The notes under the pieces were generated by a model. The model saw only the letters and a list, made by a program, of their open reading frames with translations. It was not told where the DNA came from and ran no database searches. A stretch of 59,004 nt of DNA. Source: Flavobacteriales bacterium (GTDB lineage Bacteria > Bacteroidota > Bacteroidia > Flavobacteriales > Schleiferiaceae). Location: positions 1-59,004 of the forward strand of contig NSIH01000005.1 of the NCBI GenBank assembly GCA_002737315.1, given 5' to 3'. A program made the position numbers and the translations under genes. Positions 49,842 to 58,300 of this stretch are shown here, piece after piece (within the stretch, counting starts at the first letter, position 1; each line of letters opens with the position of its first letter).

Positions 49842-50474
49842 TTAGGCCTTGGAACCTTGAAGAAGGGTCTTGGTCAGGAAGTCTTTGTCGAGAGACCAGC
49901 CACGAGCCGGGCTGTATTCCCTCCCATAAAAAATGATTTGAAGGTGGAGTTTGTTCCACTTTGCTTGTGGAAAAAGTTTCTTGGCGTCCCGCTCGGTTTG
50001 TTCCACGCTTTTGCCTGAGGTAAGCTTCCATCGGGTCATCAGGCGGTGAATGTGGGTATCGACCGGGAAGGCCGGCACGCCAAAGGCCTGACTCATCACC
50101 ACCGAGGCAGTTTTATGCCCCACGCTCGGCATGGCTTCAAGCGCTTCAAACGACTGCGGAACCTGGCCTCCGTGCAGCCCAACGATCATCTCAGAAAGTC
50201 CTTTAAGTCCCTTTGATTTCATGGGAACTAGTCCACAGGGCCGAATGATCTCGGCAATTTCTTCGATGCTCAGGGCGGCCATGGCTTCAGGAGTATCTGC
50301 TTTGGCAAAAAGGCGAGGGGTTATGGTGTTGACACGGACGTCCGTGCACTGCGCAGACAGTACTACGGCACACAACAAGGTGAACGGGCTGTAGTGGTCA
50401 AGCGGAATCGGAACCTCCGGATACAGGTTCTCGAGGTGCTCGATGAGGTAGGCCGCTTTTTGCTTCTTGGTCAC
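49842..50474 (-). CDS. nth: endonuclease III-like DNA glycosylase lacking the iron-sulfur cluster
   Basis: A 210-aa HhH-GPD glycosylase of the Nth family, which removes oxidised pyrimidines and nicks abasic sites. It has LLCAVVLSAQCTDVRVN, the helix-hairpin-helix MPSVGHKTASVVM with the catalytic Lys, and FPVDTHIHRLMTRW with the catalytic Asp. The usual C-terminal four-Cys motif (C-x6-C-x2-C-x5-C) is absent: after LQIIFYGREY come no cysteines in the last ~25 residues, and neither other forward frame supplies them. The GTG start at 50474 follows a GACCTTTG box by 4 nt. Divergent from bcp. Confidence 0.92.
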   Translation of the reverse strand: MTKKQKAAYLIEHLENLYPEVPIPLDHYSPFTLLCAVVLSAQCTDVRVNTITPRLFAKADTPEAMAALSIEEIAEIIRPCGLVPMKSKGLKGLSEMIVGLHGGQVPQSFEALEAMPSVGHKTASVVMSQAFGVPAFPVDTHIHRLMTRWKLTSGKSVEQTERDAKKLFPQAKWNKLHLQIIFYGREYSPARGWSLDKDFLTKTLLQGSKA

Positions 50475-50478
50475 GGAA

Positions 50479-50507
50479 CAAAGGTCGAAACCCCAGCGTT
50501 ACCTTTA
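50479..50507. promoter_or_regulatory. divergent -7 elements for nth and bcp
   Basis: Minus strand GACCTTTG (50486 to 50479), one mismatch, ends 4 nt before the nth GTG. Plus strand TACCTTTA (50500-50507), one mismatch, is 21 nt before the bcp ATG. Confidence 0.45.
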
Positions 50508-50528
50508 ACAGACTTAATAAGAAAACTG

Positions 50529-50987
50529 ATGACGCACCTTAAGCCTGGCGACCTCGCCCCCCAATTTGAAGCCCAAGACCAGCACGGAACCACCGTGTCA
50601 CTCGCTCAATTCGCAGGAAAAAAAGTAGTTCTCTACTTCTACCCTAAAGACGACACCCCGGGCTGTACGGCAGAGGCTTGCTCCTTCCGCGACGGCCAAT
50701 CGGAACTTCAGAATGCGGGCTACGTGGTGCTAGGAGTTTCGCCCGACAGCGTGAAGTCGCACGGCAAGTTCGCCGACAAGTTTTCGTTGAATTTCTCGCT
50801 GCTCGCCGACACCGAGAAGACCATCTGCCAGGCCTATGGAGTCTGGGGGCCTAAAAAGTTTATGGGTCGAGCGTACGATGGGGTGAACCGGGAGACCTTT
50901 GTGATCAGCGAGGACGGTCACGTGGAGCGGGTTATCGCCAAGGTAGATACCAAGGAAGCCAGCAAGCAGATTCTTGCCGGAGCCTAA
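50529..50987 (+). CDS. bcp: thioredoxin-dependent thiol peroxidase (BCP/PrxQ)
   Basis: A 152-aa peroxiredoxin reducing hydrogen peroxide and organic peroxides. The peroxidatic Cys is in FYPKDDTPGCTAEACSFRDG, with the second Cys five residues later as in PrxQ/BCP proteins; the N-terminal MTHLKPGDLAPQFEAQDQHG is standard. ATG at 50529 is selected, as the longer reading covers the divergent nth promoter. It is followed 125 bp later by recA with no strong terminator between them. Confidence 0.95.
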   Translation: MTHLKPGDLAPQFEAQDQHGTTVSLAQFAGKKVVLYFYPKDDTPGCTAEACSFRDGQSELQNAGYVVLGVSPDSVKSHGKFADKFSLNFSLLADTEKTICQAYGVWGPKKFMGRAYDGVNRETFVISEDGHVERVIAKVDTKEASKQILAGA

Positions 50988-51026
50988 AAAGTCCGCAATA
51001 GTTTTCAACGTCCGTTGCGGCAGCCA

Positions 51027-51052
51027 CGGTAAGCGCTTACTTTCGTTTACCG
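51027..51052. repeat. nested inverted repeats upstream of recA
   Basis: A perfect 12-bp palindrome GTAAGCGCTTAC (51029-51040) overlaps an outer dyad CGGTAA...TTACCG (51027-51032 with 51047-51052). It is 26 bp upstream of the recA -7 box, a position suited to a regulator. Whether it binds a LexA-like repressor is unknown. Confidence 0.5.
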
Positions 51053-51077
51053 GACGACTGATGCTATTGGATCGCCC

Positions 51078-51085
51078 TAATTTTG
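51078..51085 (+). promoter_or_regulatory. -7 promoter element for recA
   Basis: TAATTTTG, an exact TAnnTTTG, 27 nt before the recA ATG. Confidence 0.5.
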
Positions 51086-51112
51086 GCCTAAACCATTAAT
51101 ATTAAAAGCACA

Positions 51113-52111
51113 ATGAGTCAAGAACGTGAAGCCAAATTGAAGGCACTTCGCCTCACCATGGAGAAATTAGATAAGACCTACGGCAAGGGTGCGGTTATGC
51201 TCATGGGCGATAAGGCCATTGAGGAGGTAGAGATTATACCCTCAGGCTCCCTTGGTCTTGACATTGCCCTTGGCATTGGAGGCTATCCGCGCGGTCGAGT
51301 TATCGAGATCTACGGCCCTGAATCCTCGGGTAAGACGACCCTCACGCTGCATGCGATTGCAGAAGTGCAGCGCAAAGGAGGCATTGCCGCCTTCATCGAT
51401 GCCGAGCACGCATTTGATCGGTTTTATGCCGAGAAGCTCGGAGTAAAGACCGAGGATTTGATTATTTCTCAGCCGGACAATGGAGAGCAGGCATTGGAAA
51501 TCACCGATAACTTAATTCGCTCGGGAGCGATTGATTTAATTATTGTGGATTCTGTGGCCGCCTTAACTCCGCGGGCGGAAATTGAGGGCGAGATGGGCGA
51601 GTCTAAGGTGGGTCTTCACGCGCGCCTCATGTCGCAGGCCCTTCGCAAGCTAACCGCAACGATTTCTAAGACCAACGTTACCTGCATGTTCATCAACCAG
51701 CTTCGCGAGAAAATTGGGGTGATGTTTGGCAGTCCCGAGACCACCACAGGCGGTAACGCTCTAAAGTTTTATGCCTCAGTGCGCCTAGACATTCGCCGCT
51801 CTACCCAAATTAAGGACGGCGACGTTGCCATTGGCAACCGCGTAAAGGTCAAGGTGGTTAAGAACAAGGTTGCGCCTCCCTTCCGTACGGCGGAATTTGA
51901 TATTCTCTACGGAGAGGGAATTAGTAAGGTGGGTGAGATTGTGGACTTGGGCGTTTCTACCAACGTAATTACCAAAAGCGGCAGTTGGTTTAGCTACGGC
52001 GACACCAAACTGGGGCAGGGACGCGACGGAGTTAAAGCCATTCTAAAGGATAACCCTGAACTTTGTGAAGAGATTGAAAACGCGATTGTTGCGAAGCTTC
52101 CTGCCCTTTAG
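51113..52111 (+). CDS. recA: recombinase RecA
   Basis: Strand-exchange ATPase of homologous recombination. The 332-aa product has the Walker [31 protein letters not shown] (Bacteroidota-type), [23 protein letters not shown] (Walker B and L1), [37 protein letters not shown] (L2 and C-terminal core). It ends shortly after the core and lacks the long acidic tail of E. coli RecA (352 aa). The downstream TPR gene begins within its last 47 bp. Confidence 0.98.
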   Translation: MSQEREAKLKALRLTMEKLDKTYGKGAVMLMGDKAIEEVEIIPSGSLGLDIALGIGGYPRGRVIEIYGPESSGKTTLTLHAIAEVQRKGGIAAFIDAEHAFDRFYAEKLGVKTEDLIISQPDNGEQALEITDNLIRSGAIDLIIVDSVAALTPRAEIEGEMGESKVGLHARLMSQALRKLTATISKTNVTCMFINQLREKIGVMFGSPETTTGGNALKFYASVRLDIRRSTQIKDGDVAIGNRVKVKVVKNKVAPPFRTAEFDILYGEGISKVGEIVDLGVSTNVITKSGSWFSYGDTKLGQGRDGVKAILKDNPELCEEIENAIVAKLPAL

Positions 52112-53108
52112 TCTGGCGCTTTTGCTCGCCTGCTCCTGCAGCAGTCCCACAAGCGAAGATTCAACAGGCCTCGATAAGGAATCCCGGAGGCTTGATTCCC
52201 TGACGGCGCTCTTGCGCGAGGACCCTGAGAATGTCAAGACCCTCGTTGCACGGGCGGACTATTATATGTCGGTTAAGAACTTTCCCTATGCCAAGATGGA
52301 TGCGCAGTCGGCCTTCACCATTGACAGCAGCGACCACGATGCCTTGAGGGTTTTGGGTGACGCGCATTACGTGAGCAACGAAACGCGCATATCCCGCGAT
52401 GCATGGACGCGCTGTGCCAAACTCTACCCCAAGGAGGTCGAGTGCCGTCTTAAGCTGGCAGAGCTTTACCAGGTGGTCATGGAGTACGCCAAGAGCATTG
52501 AGCTTGCAGACGAGGTGATTGCTCTTGATCCCAATAATCCTACGTCCTACTTCCTCAAGGGTATTAGCATACGGGACGATAAATTGGATACCAATATGGC
52601 CCTTTCCTACATTCAGAAGGCTATTGACTTGGATCCGAAATACGAAGAGGCCCTGGATATGGCTGGGGTTATGCACTCCGCAATGGGAAGCTCTCTGGCG
52701 ATTAGCTACTTTCAGCGGCTTGCGGAACTTCGCCCCAATGACTTCAATGTGTACTATAAAGTGGGAATGTTCCATTTGAAAACACGCAACTGGAATTCGG
52801 CCATTGAGGCCTTTACTCAGGCAACGCAGTTGAATCCGAAGGATGCGGAGAGTTTGTACAACTTGGGCTTTATTCACTTGGAGCTTCAGATGTACGGCGA
52901 AGCTCGGCAGTTTTTTACCCAAAGCATTGAGGCGCGTGCCGTGAACTACCGAGCGCACTATGCGCGTGCGTTTGTGGTGGAGCGCTTGGGCGACATTCAG
53001 GCCGCTGAGGCGGACTACCTGAAGGCATTGGAGTACAATCCCTCTCATGCTCCTTCCAAGGAGGGGTTGGGCCGCGTGCGTTCCGCGTTGGCATCCTTTA
53101 AAAATTGA
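52065..53108 (+). CDS. TPR-repeat lipoprotein
   Basis: A 347-aa protein with a basic N-terminus and lipoprotein signal ([10 protein letters not shown]; lipid Cys near residue 23), followed by about eight TPR repeats, for example [31 protein letters not shown] and [32 protein letters not shown] lipoproteins act as scaffolds; in Bacteroidota some belong to T9SS or gliding complexes, but no such assignment is justified here. The start is GTG at 52065, which lies inside recA; TTG codons at 52086 and 52089 are alternatives that keep the signal. The next gene starts 2 bp after its stop. Confidence 0.86.
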   Translation: MKRLKTRLLRSFLPFSLALLLACSCSSPTSEDSTGLDKESRRLDSLTALLREDPENVKTLVARADYYMSVKNFPYAKMDAQSAFTIDSSDHDALRVLGDAHYVSNETRISRDAWTRCAKLYPKEVECRLKLAELYQVVMEYAKSIELADEVIALDPNNPTSYFLKGISIRDDKLDTNMALSYIQKAIDLDPKYEEALDMAGVMHSAMGSSLAISYFQRLAELRPNDFNVYYKVGMFHLKTRNWNSAIEAFTQATQLNPKDAESLYNLGFIHLELQMYGEARQFFTQSIEARAVNYRAHYARAFVVERLGDIQAAEADYLKALEYNPSHAPSKEGLGRVRSALASFKN

Positions 53109-53110
53109 GT

Positions 53111-55135
53111 ATGAAGCAACCAATGGCTGCAAAGCGTGAGCAGCGTTTGGAGTTGCATGGCGACCTGCGTATTGACGAATACTACTGGCTCAAGGACCGC
53201 GAAAACCCTGAGGTTTTGGAGTTCTTGGCTGCAGAAAATTCGTATCGGGAGCATGAAATGGCGCCCTTGAAGGACTTGACCGAGGAGCTGTTTGCCGAAA
53301 TGACTGGCCGACTAGACCCCAACGAGTCGTCGCTGTCCATTGAAATGGATGGGTATTGGTACCAATCTCGGTACTGCGAAGGCCAGGATTACCCTATTCA
53401 CGTTAGGTTTCAGGGCGCGGAGGACGGTCCAGAGGAGCTCCTGCTCGATGTCAATGTTCTTGCTGAAGGCAGGTCCTATTGCCAGGTCGCCTCCATGGTG
53501 ATGACCCGCGACCACCGCCGCATGGCCTATGCCGTGGACTTTGTTAGCCGTCGCCAGTTCACCCTGCGCTTTCGTGATGTAGCTAGTGGCCTTGATCATG
53601 CGATGGAAATCCACGATACTTCAGGCGCCTTCGCTTGGGCCGACGACGGAGAGACCTTCTTTTATGCCACCAAGGATGCCAAGACCCTGAGGGTCGATAA
53701 GGTGTGGAGGCAGACTCTCGGGTCGACAGAGCCATCGGTTCTGGTATTTCACGAGACCGACGAGGCCTTCAGCTGCACAGTTTACCGCGGGAAGTCCAAG
53801 AACTACCTCATGATTTCGACGTCCGCAACCAATTCTGATGAGGTTTGGTACCTTAAGGCGTCGGAGCCTCTGGGAGCATTTATCTGCCTGCGCGCGCGTC
53901 AAAACGGCCTGGAGTACTCTGCGAGCCACCACCAGGAATCCTGGTGGATTCGGAGCAATCTGGAGGGTCGTCGGAATTTCGCCCTTTTTAGTTCGCCCCT
54001 GCTGGATCCGTCTGCTTGGTCGGAGGTCATTGCCCACCGCGAGCATGTGCTGCTCGAAGGAATTGACCTTTTTGACGATTTTTTAGTCCGAGAAGAACGA
54101 GAACTTGGATTGCTGCGAATCGTGATTAGGCCCTGGGACGAGGCATTGCGGGGCCCGGAGTATCAAATTTCAATGCCCGAGGAGACCTACACCCTGTTCA
54201 CGTCTTCTAATCCTTCTGCGGCAACTAGAACGCTCCGATATGCCTACACCTCGCTGTCGACGCCCATGACCACCTACGATTTTGACATGGTCACTCGCGA
54301 GCAAAGGGTTAAAAAAGTGCAAAAAGTGGTCGGAGGCTACGACCCTGATCGCTATGTAACGCGCAGAATATGGGCAAGGGCTCCGGACGGAACCCAGGTC
54401 CCCATAAGCTGGGTAGGACCCGCAGACCGAAAGGGTCCTATTCCGACTCTGCTTTATGGCTATGGTGCCTATGGCATGACGGTGGACCCATCGTTTAGCG
54501 TGGCCCGATTGAGTTTGCTCGAGCGCGGAATGGCCTATGCCATTGCACACATCCGCGGAGGGGAGTACCTCGGTAGGATGTGGTACGAGCAGGGGCGAAT
54601 GGCCGACAAGCAAAATACGTTTAGCGACTTTATCGCCTGCGGTGACTTTTTGAAGTCGGAGGCCTGGGCCTCGGATCTTTTTGCCATGGGCGGAAGTGCG
54701 GGTGGACTTTTAGTAGCTGCAGTGGTCAACCAGCGCCCGGACCTTTGGTCGGGGGTGATTGCCGCCGTTCCCTTTGTGGATGTGGTCACCACCATGCTCG
54801 ACGACAGCATTCCCTTAACCACCGGCGAGTACGACGAGTGGGGTAACCCCAACGAAGCGGAGGCCTACTTCTGCATGAAGGCATACTCTCCCTACGACAA
54901 CGTGGCGGCTCAGGACTACCCACCGATGCTGGTAACTACTGGGCTTCACGACAGCCAGGTGCAGTATTTTGAGCCTGCAAAGTGGGTCGCTCGCTTGCGC
55001 GATCGTCGCACCAATTCAGCTCCCCTCTACCTGTACTGCAACATGGACACTGGTCACGGTGGAGCCAGTGGACGCTATGAATCCTACCGCGAGACGGCTA
55101 TGGAGTATGCCTTTTTGCTCGGACTCAAGACCTAG
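53111..55135 (+). CDS. ptrB: S9 family peptidase (oligopeptidase B-like)
   Basis: A 674-aa prolyl-oligopeptidase-family serine peptidase of the oligopeptidase B type: N-terminal seven-bladed propeller (about 70-400, starting RIDEYYWLKDRENPEVLEFL) and a C-terminal alpha/beta hydrolase with YGYGAYGMTVDPSFS, IAHIRGGEYLGRMWYEQGR, the nucleophile Ser529 in MGGSAGGLL, an Asp in TGLHDSQVQYFEP, and His649 in DTGHGGASGR. No signal peptide, so it is cytoplasmic and cleaves short peptides. ATG at 53111 is used. Its TAG stop is read on both strands together with the convergent waaA stop. Confidence 0.93.
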   Translation: MKQPMAAKREQRLELHGDLRIDEYYWLKDRENPEVLEFLAAENSYREHEMAPLKDLTEELFAEMTGRLDPNESSLSIEMDGYWYQSRYCEGQDYPIHVRFQGAEDGPEELLLDVNVLAEGRSYCQVASMVMTRDHRRMAYAVDFVSRRQFTLRFRDVASGLDHAMEIHDTSGAFAWADDGETFFYATKDAKTLRVDKVWRQTLGSTEPSVLVFHETDEAFSCTVYRGKSKNYLMISTSATNSDEVWYLKASEPLGAFICLRARQNGLEYSASHHQESWWIRSNLEGRRNFALFSSPLLDPSAWSEVIAHREHVLLEGIDLFDDFLVREERELGLLRIVIRPWDEALRGPEYQISMPEETYTLFTSSNPSAATRTLRYAYTSLSTPMTTYDFDMVTREQRVKKVQKVVGGYDPDRYVTRRIWARAPDGTQVPISWVGPADRKGPIPTLLYGYGAYGMTVDPSFSVARLSLLERGMAYAIAHIRGGEYLGRMWYEQGRMADKQNTFSDFIACGDFLKSEAWASDLFAMGGSAGGLLVAAVVNQRPDLWSGVIAAVPFVDVVTTMLDDSIPLTTGEYDEWGNPNEAEAYFCMKAYSPYDNVAAQDYPPMLVTTGLHDSQVQYFEPAKWVARLRDRRTNSAPLYLYCNMDTGHGGASGRYESYRETAMEYAFLLGLKT

Positions 55136-56322
55136 TCCTTAAAAAGTTCCTTCTCGACGAGGTCGCTCAGGCGCGCCAGAGCTCCTTGCTGGCCTTGAGC
55201 CCAGGAGGAGTCGCGGCTCATGGCCTCAGAGCGATCTAGCCAGTTAAGGGCCTCTTCAAAATTGGAAACCTTCTGCGCCAGTCCCTGCTCGATTGCTTCG
55301 TCGGCCTCCCAATGGCGGCCAGTGCCTGGACCGAATGCGACCGGAAGGCCCCAGGACAGGGGTTCAATGATGCTGTGAAGTCCTTGGCCAAAGGCGCCGC
55401 CGACGTAGGCCGCTTGGGCTCCGCCATAAAGGCCAAAGAGCAGCCCGATTTGGTCCACCACGAGTATTCGGTGGTTTTGAATTTGCTCGAGGCTGTAGTT
55501 CTGCCATTGACTGCTGCGCAGCGCCTGTAGGGGTAGGCGCCGCAAGACTTCCTCGGCCCGCTCGGGGTCGTGGGGCGCAAAAACATAACGCCAGTGGCTG
55601 CGACGCATCAAAAGCGGGAGCAAAAGGTCTTCGTCTTGGGTCCAGGTAGAGCCGCAAACCAGCAGGGGCTGATGGTCTAAAAAGGCATGCCAGTGGGGCA
55701 GAGGGCCATCTCCCCGTGCAATGCGCGAAGCGGCCGAGTCAAAGCGCCCGTCGCCCAGTAATAGGGCGGGCAGGCCAGCGGCCAGAGCCAATTTCATTCC
55801 CGAGGCCTCCTGCAGGCCTACAAAAGCTGCCTTGCGCAGAAGCGTTCTATCGAGTAAGCCCAGCGGGGTCCACCAACGGTGGCCGGGCGGAACATGGGCA
55901 AAAGCAACTCCAAAGGGTACTTTTTGGCGGATTGTCTGCGCCGCGAGGCCTGGCCAGAGGTCCGTTTGAAGAATGAGCAGGGCCTTGGGCTCGGTTTGGT
56001 TTAAGAACCGCCTGAGGTAGGGATTGAAGTCGGGTGGGGCGAGGCAGGCAAAAATTCCTTCGGGAGCCTGATAGCGGCTCCAGCCAGTCATTCCACTGGG
56101 TGAAAAAAAAGAGACGAGCACTCGACTACCCTTGGCGCTCCATTGCTGCAGCAAGGGTTCAATCATCCAAAATTCTCCCCAGGAGGCGCAGTGAACCAGC
56201 AGGTCAAAGGGGCCTTTGGGCGGAAGATGGAGGCGCCCATGCCACCACCGTTTTGCTTTGCGGTGGCCCAGTAAAGCCGCGAGGTGGCTTGCCGTACCAA
56301 AGGCAATTCCGGCTAGGCTCAT
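55132..56322 (-). CDS. waaA: 3-deoxy-D-manno-octulosonic acid (Kdo) transferase
   Basis: GT30-family enzyme that adds Kdo to lipid IVA at the inner membrane. The 396-aa protein has an N-terminal anchor region (SLAGIAFGTASHLAALLGH), LLVHCASWGEFWMIEPLLQQW (family PxIWxHaaSxGE-like motif), VSFFSPSGMTGW, FAHVPPGHRWW, LVCGSTWTQDEDLLLPLL and the C-terminal AAYVGGAFGQGLHSIIEPLSWGLPVAFGPG signature. It continues the lipid A pathway of the lpx operon at 20-25 kb. Its ATG overlaps the stop of the upstream envelope gene (ATGA). Confidence 0.93.
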   Translation of the reverse strand: MSLAGIAFGTASHLAALLGHRKAKRWWHGRLHLPPKGPFDLLVHCASWGEFWMIEPLLQQWSAKGSRVLVSFFSPSGMTGWSRYQAPEGIFACLAPPDFNPYLRRFLNQTEPKALLILQTDLWPGLAAQTIRQKVPFGVAFAHVPPGHRWWTPLGLLDRTLLRKAAFVGLQEASGMKLALAAGLPALLLGDGRFDSAASRIARGDGPLPHWHAFLDHQPLLVCGSTWTQDEDLLLPLLMRRSHWRYVFAPHDPERAEEVLRRLPLQALRSSQWQNYSLEQIQNHRILVVDQIGLLFGLYGGAQAAYVGGAFGQGLHSIIEPLSWGLPVAFGPGTGRHWEADEAIEQGLAQKVSNFEEALNWLDRSEAMSRDSSWAQGQQGALARLSDLVEKELFKD

Positions 56323-57080
56323 TGGTAGTAGCGCACCTTGGGTTGGTCCGACGGGCTTTTTGCGCTGCTGCTCGTTTTGCCGCCAAGGGGTAAGTACCAG
56401 CTAGCCTCGAGGCCAATAAATCCGTCCCATTGGGCCTTGGCTGAAGGCGGATTCCCGCCGTAGTAGACACCGCGCACGTAATGGGTCTGCACGAGTCCGC
56501 CCCGCAGGGCAAGGCTAAAGTTGATCGCGCCATAGGGGTCAAAGTAGCTGTAGCGCAGGCCTGACTGAAGGCCGATTCCGCGCCTTAAACGGTCGAGTCC
56601 GTAGACAAAGGGCTTGGAAAGCATGGGTACTCCGCCCGAATTGTTGAACCAAATTTTGTGGCTGAGCATGGCCGCAGCTAGCTCCCAAGCAAAGGAATGC
56701 CCCTTGTTCATCCAAAAACGGTTGCCGTAGCCTAGGGCAAAATTGCTTCCGCGGCCTTCGAGGCGGACCATGGCCGGGCTGCCACCGTTGCCGATTATGA
56801 ATCCGTCGTCATTGAGTAAAAAGTCAAGAATCTGGCTGGTGTTGCGCACTCCGCCTCCAAATCGTGCGCCGTATTCGGTAAAGAGGTAGGATCGGTCCAA
56901 AAGGCTGACGTCCACGCGGACTTTGGCCAGGGCGAAATTTGCGTAGTCTGCCCGCCATGCGCCCAAAGCGGTTTCGACGCTTGGCGCCAGGTGAACCTGA
57001 ACTCTTGGAACCTCTTGGCCCAGAAGCTTTGCAGCCGGAAGCAGGAGGCAGAGGACCCAAACGGCAGATAAATTGCGCAT
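56319..57080 (-). CDS. hypothetical outer-membrane beta-barrel-like protein
   Basis: A 253-aa protein of unknown function with a signal peptide (MRNLSAVWVLCLLLPAAKLLGQ). The mature part has many alternating strands with aromatic girdle residues and Gly turns (YLFTEYGARFGGGV, FALGYGNRFWMNKGHSFAWELAAAML, LQSGLRYSYFDPYGAINFSLALRGGLV, WDGFIGLEASWYLPLGG), suggesting an outer-membrane barrel of 8-10 strands; the last strand is followed by a Ser/Lys-rich tail. ATG at 57080 directly follows a TACCTTAG box. Coupled translation with waaA suggests a role in LPS or envelope biology, but this is inference. Confidence 0.75.
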   Translation of the reverse strand: MRNLSAVWVLCLLLPAAKLLGQEVPRVQVHLAPSVETALGAWRADYANFALAKVRVDVSLLDRSYLFTEYGARFGGGVRNTSQILDFLLNDDGFIIGNGGSPAMVRLEGRGSNFALGYGNRFWMNKGHSFAWELAAAMLSHKIWFNNSGGVPMLSKPFVYGLDRLRRGIGLQSGLRYSYFDPYGAINFSLALRGGLVQTHYVRGVYYGGNPPSAKAQWDGFIGLEASWYLPLGGKTSSSAKSPSDQPKVRYYQ

Positions 57081-57084
57081 GCTG

Positions 57085-57139
57085 CTAAGGTAGCACAGGC
57101 ATTTGGCCTGCGCTAGGCACATAGAGTGGGTTACCTTTG
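57085..57139. promoter_or_regulatory. divergent -7 elements (envelope protein-waaA / degT-ugd)
   Basis: Minus strand TACCTTAG (57092 to 57085) ends 4 nt before the ATG at 57080. Plus strand TACCTTTG (57132-57139), an exact match, ends 6 nt before the ATG at 57146. Spacing and sequence are the same as in the pair at 40525-40543. Confidence 0.6.
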
Positions 57140-57145
57140 CGGACT

Positions 57146-58300
57146 ATGGCCCAGCTCCTGCCGTTTAATCCGCCGATTCCCATGGTCGACCTTGTCGGTC
57201 AGCACGCGCGCATCCAATCCGAACTGGACCAAGCCCTTCTCCGCGCGAGCCACCAGGCAGCCTACATTCAGGGCCCCGACGTGGCCGCCTTTGCCCAAGA
57301 GCTAAGCGCATACCTCGGCGAGGGCGTGCATACCATTCCCTGCGCCAACGGAACCGACGCCCTGCAAATCGCCCTGATGTCCCTGGGCCTCCAGCCGGGA
57401 GACGAAGTCATTACAGCCACCTTTACCTATGTGGCGACGGCGGAAGTTATCGCCCTGCTGGGACTTACTCCGGTGCTCGTCGACGTAGAACCCGACACGT
57501 TTGGACTTAACCTGGACCAGGTCCGCCTGGCCTTGACTCCGCGCACCAAGGCCATCGTGCCGGTGCACCTCTACGGTCAGGGGGTGGCCATGGAAGACCT
57601 GCTGGCCCTCGCTGCCACCGCCGGAGTCCATGTGGTTGAAGACAGTGCCCAAGCCCTTGGCGCCCGCTACACCCTGAGCGACGGCCGCAGCATGGCCCTA
57701 GGAACCCTGGGAATCATCGGCTGTACGAGCTTCTTCCCGTCGAAGAATTTGGGCTGCATGGGCGACGGCGGGGCCTTATTTACCCGCGATGCTGCACTTG
57801 CCGAGAAGTTTCGAATGATTGCCAACCACGGGCAAAAGGTCAAGTACCGCCATGATGTGGTGGGCTGCAACAGCCGCCTTGATACGCTGCAAGCCGCGGT
57901 GCTGCGGGTGAAGTTGGCTCGGCTGGACGAGTATGCCGCGGCGCGCCAGCGCGCCGCAGCCCGCTACGACGCCGGCCTCGCCGGCCTCGAGGGAATTCAA
58001 ACCCCGGTACGCCGCCCGGAATCCACCCACGTCTACCACCAGTACACCCTGAGGATCGCCGGAGGATTCCGCGACGCCTTAGCCGAGCACCTCAAAGCCG
58101 ACGGAATTCCGACCATGATCTACTACCCACTGCCCCTGCACCGCCAGTTGGCCTACCAGAGCAAGCGATACAGCGACCAGAGCTTCCCCGTCGCCGACCA
58201 GCTCTGCGCCGAAGTCCTTTCGCTGCCGATGCACACCGAACTGACCGAGCAGACGCAAGAGCTTATAATCCAATCCATCCAAACCTTTTTTGCCTCATGA
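57146..58300 (+). CDS. DegT/DnrJ/EryC1 family sugar aminotransferase
   Basis: A 384-aa PLP-dependent enzyme of the DegT/DnrJ/EryC1/StrS family that aminates keto-sugar nucleotides. Seen: [87 protein letters not shown] with Schiff-base Lys200, and the C-terminal [15 protein letters not shown]. The substrate is unproven, but the UDP-sugar dehydrogenase encoded next (4-bp overlap) suggests a WbpE-like step making amino-uronic sugars for surface polysaccharide. ATG at 57146 is used; the TTG at 57137 lies in the promoter. Confidence 0.92.
   Translation: MAQLLPFNPPIPMVDLVGQHARIQSELDQALLRASHQAAYIQGPDVAAFAQELSAYLGEGVHTIPCANGTDALQIALMSLGLQPGDEVITATFTYVATAEVIALLGLTPVLVDVEPDTFGLNLDQVRLALTPRTKAIVPVHLYGQGVAMEDLLALAATAGVHVVEDSAQALGARYTLSDGRSMALGTLGIIGCTSFFPSKNLGCMGDGGALFTRDAALAEKFRMIANHGQKVKYRHDVVGCNSRLDTLQAAVLRVKLARLDEYAAARQRAAARYDAGLAGLEGIQTPVRRPESTHVYHQYTLRIAGGFRDALAEHLKADGIPTMIYYPLPLHRQLAYQSKRYSDQSFPVADQLCAEVLSLPMHTELTEQTQELIIQSIQTFFAS

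Noticed and set aside
50988-51020. inverted repeat CCGCAA/TTGCGG after bcp considered as a terminator
   Set aside because: Short stem, 16-nt loop and no T run.
52161-53132. 323-residue open frame antisense to the TPR lipoprotein
   Set aside because: No domain, no start context, and the plus-strand frame has clear TPR repeats.
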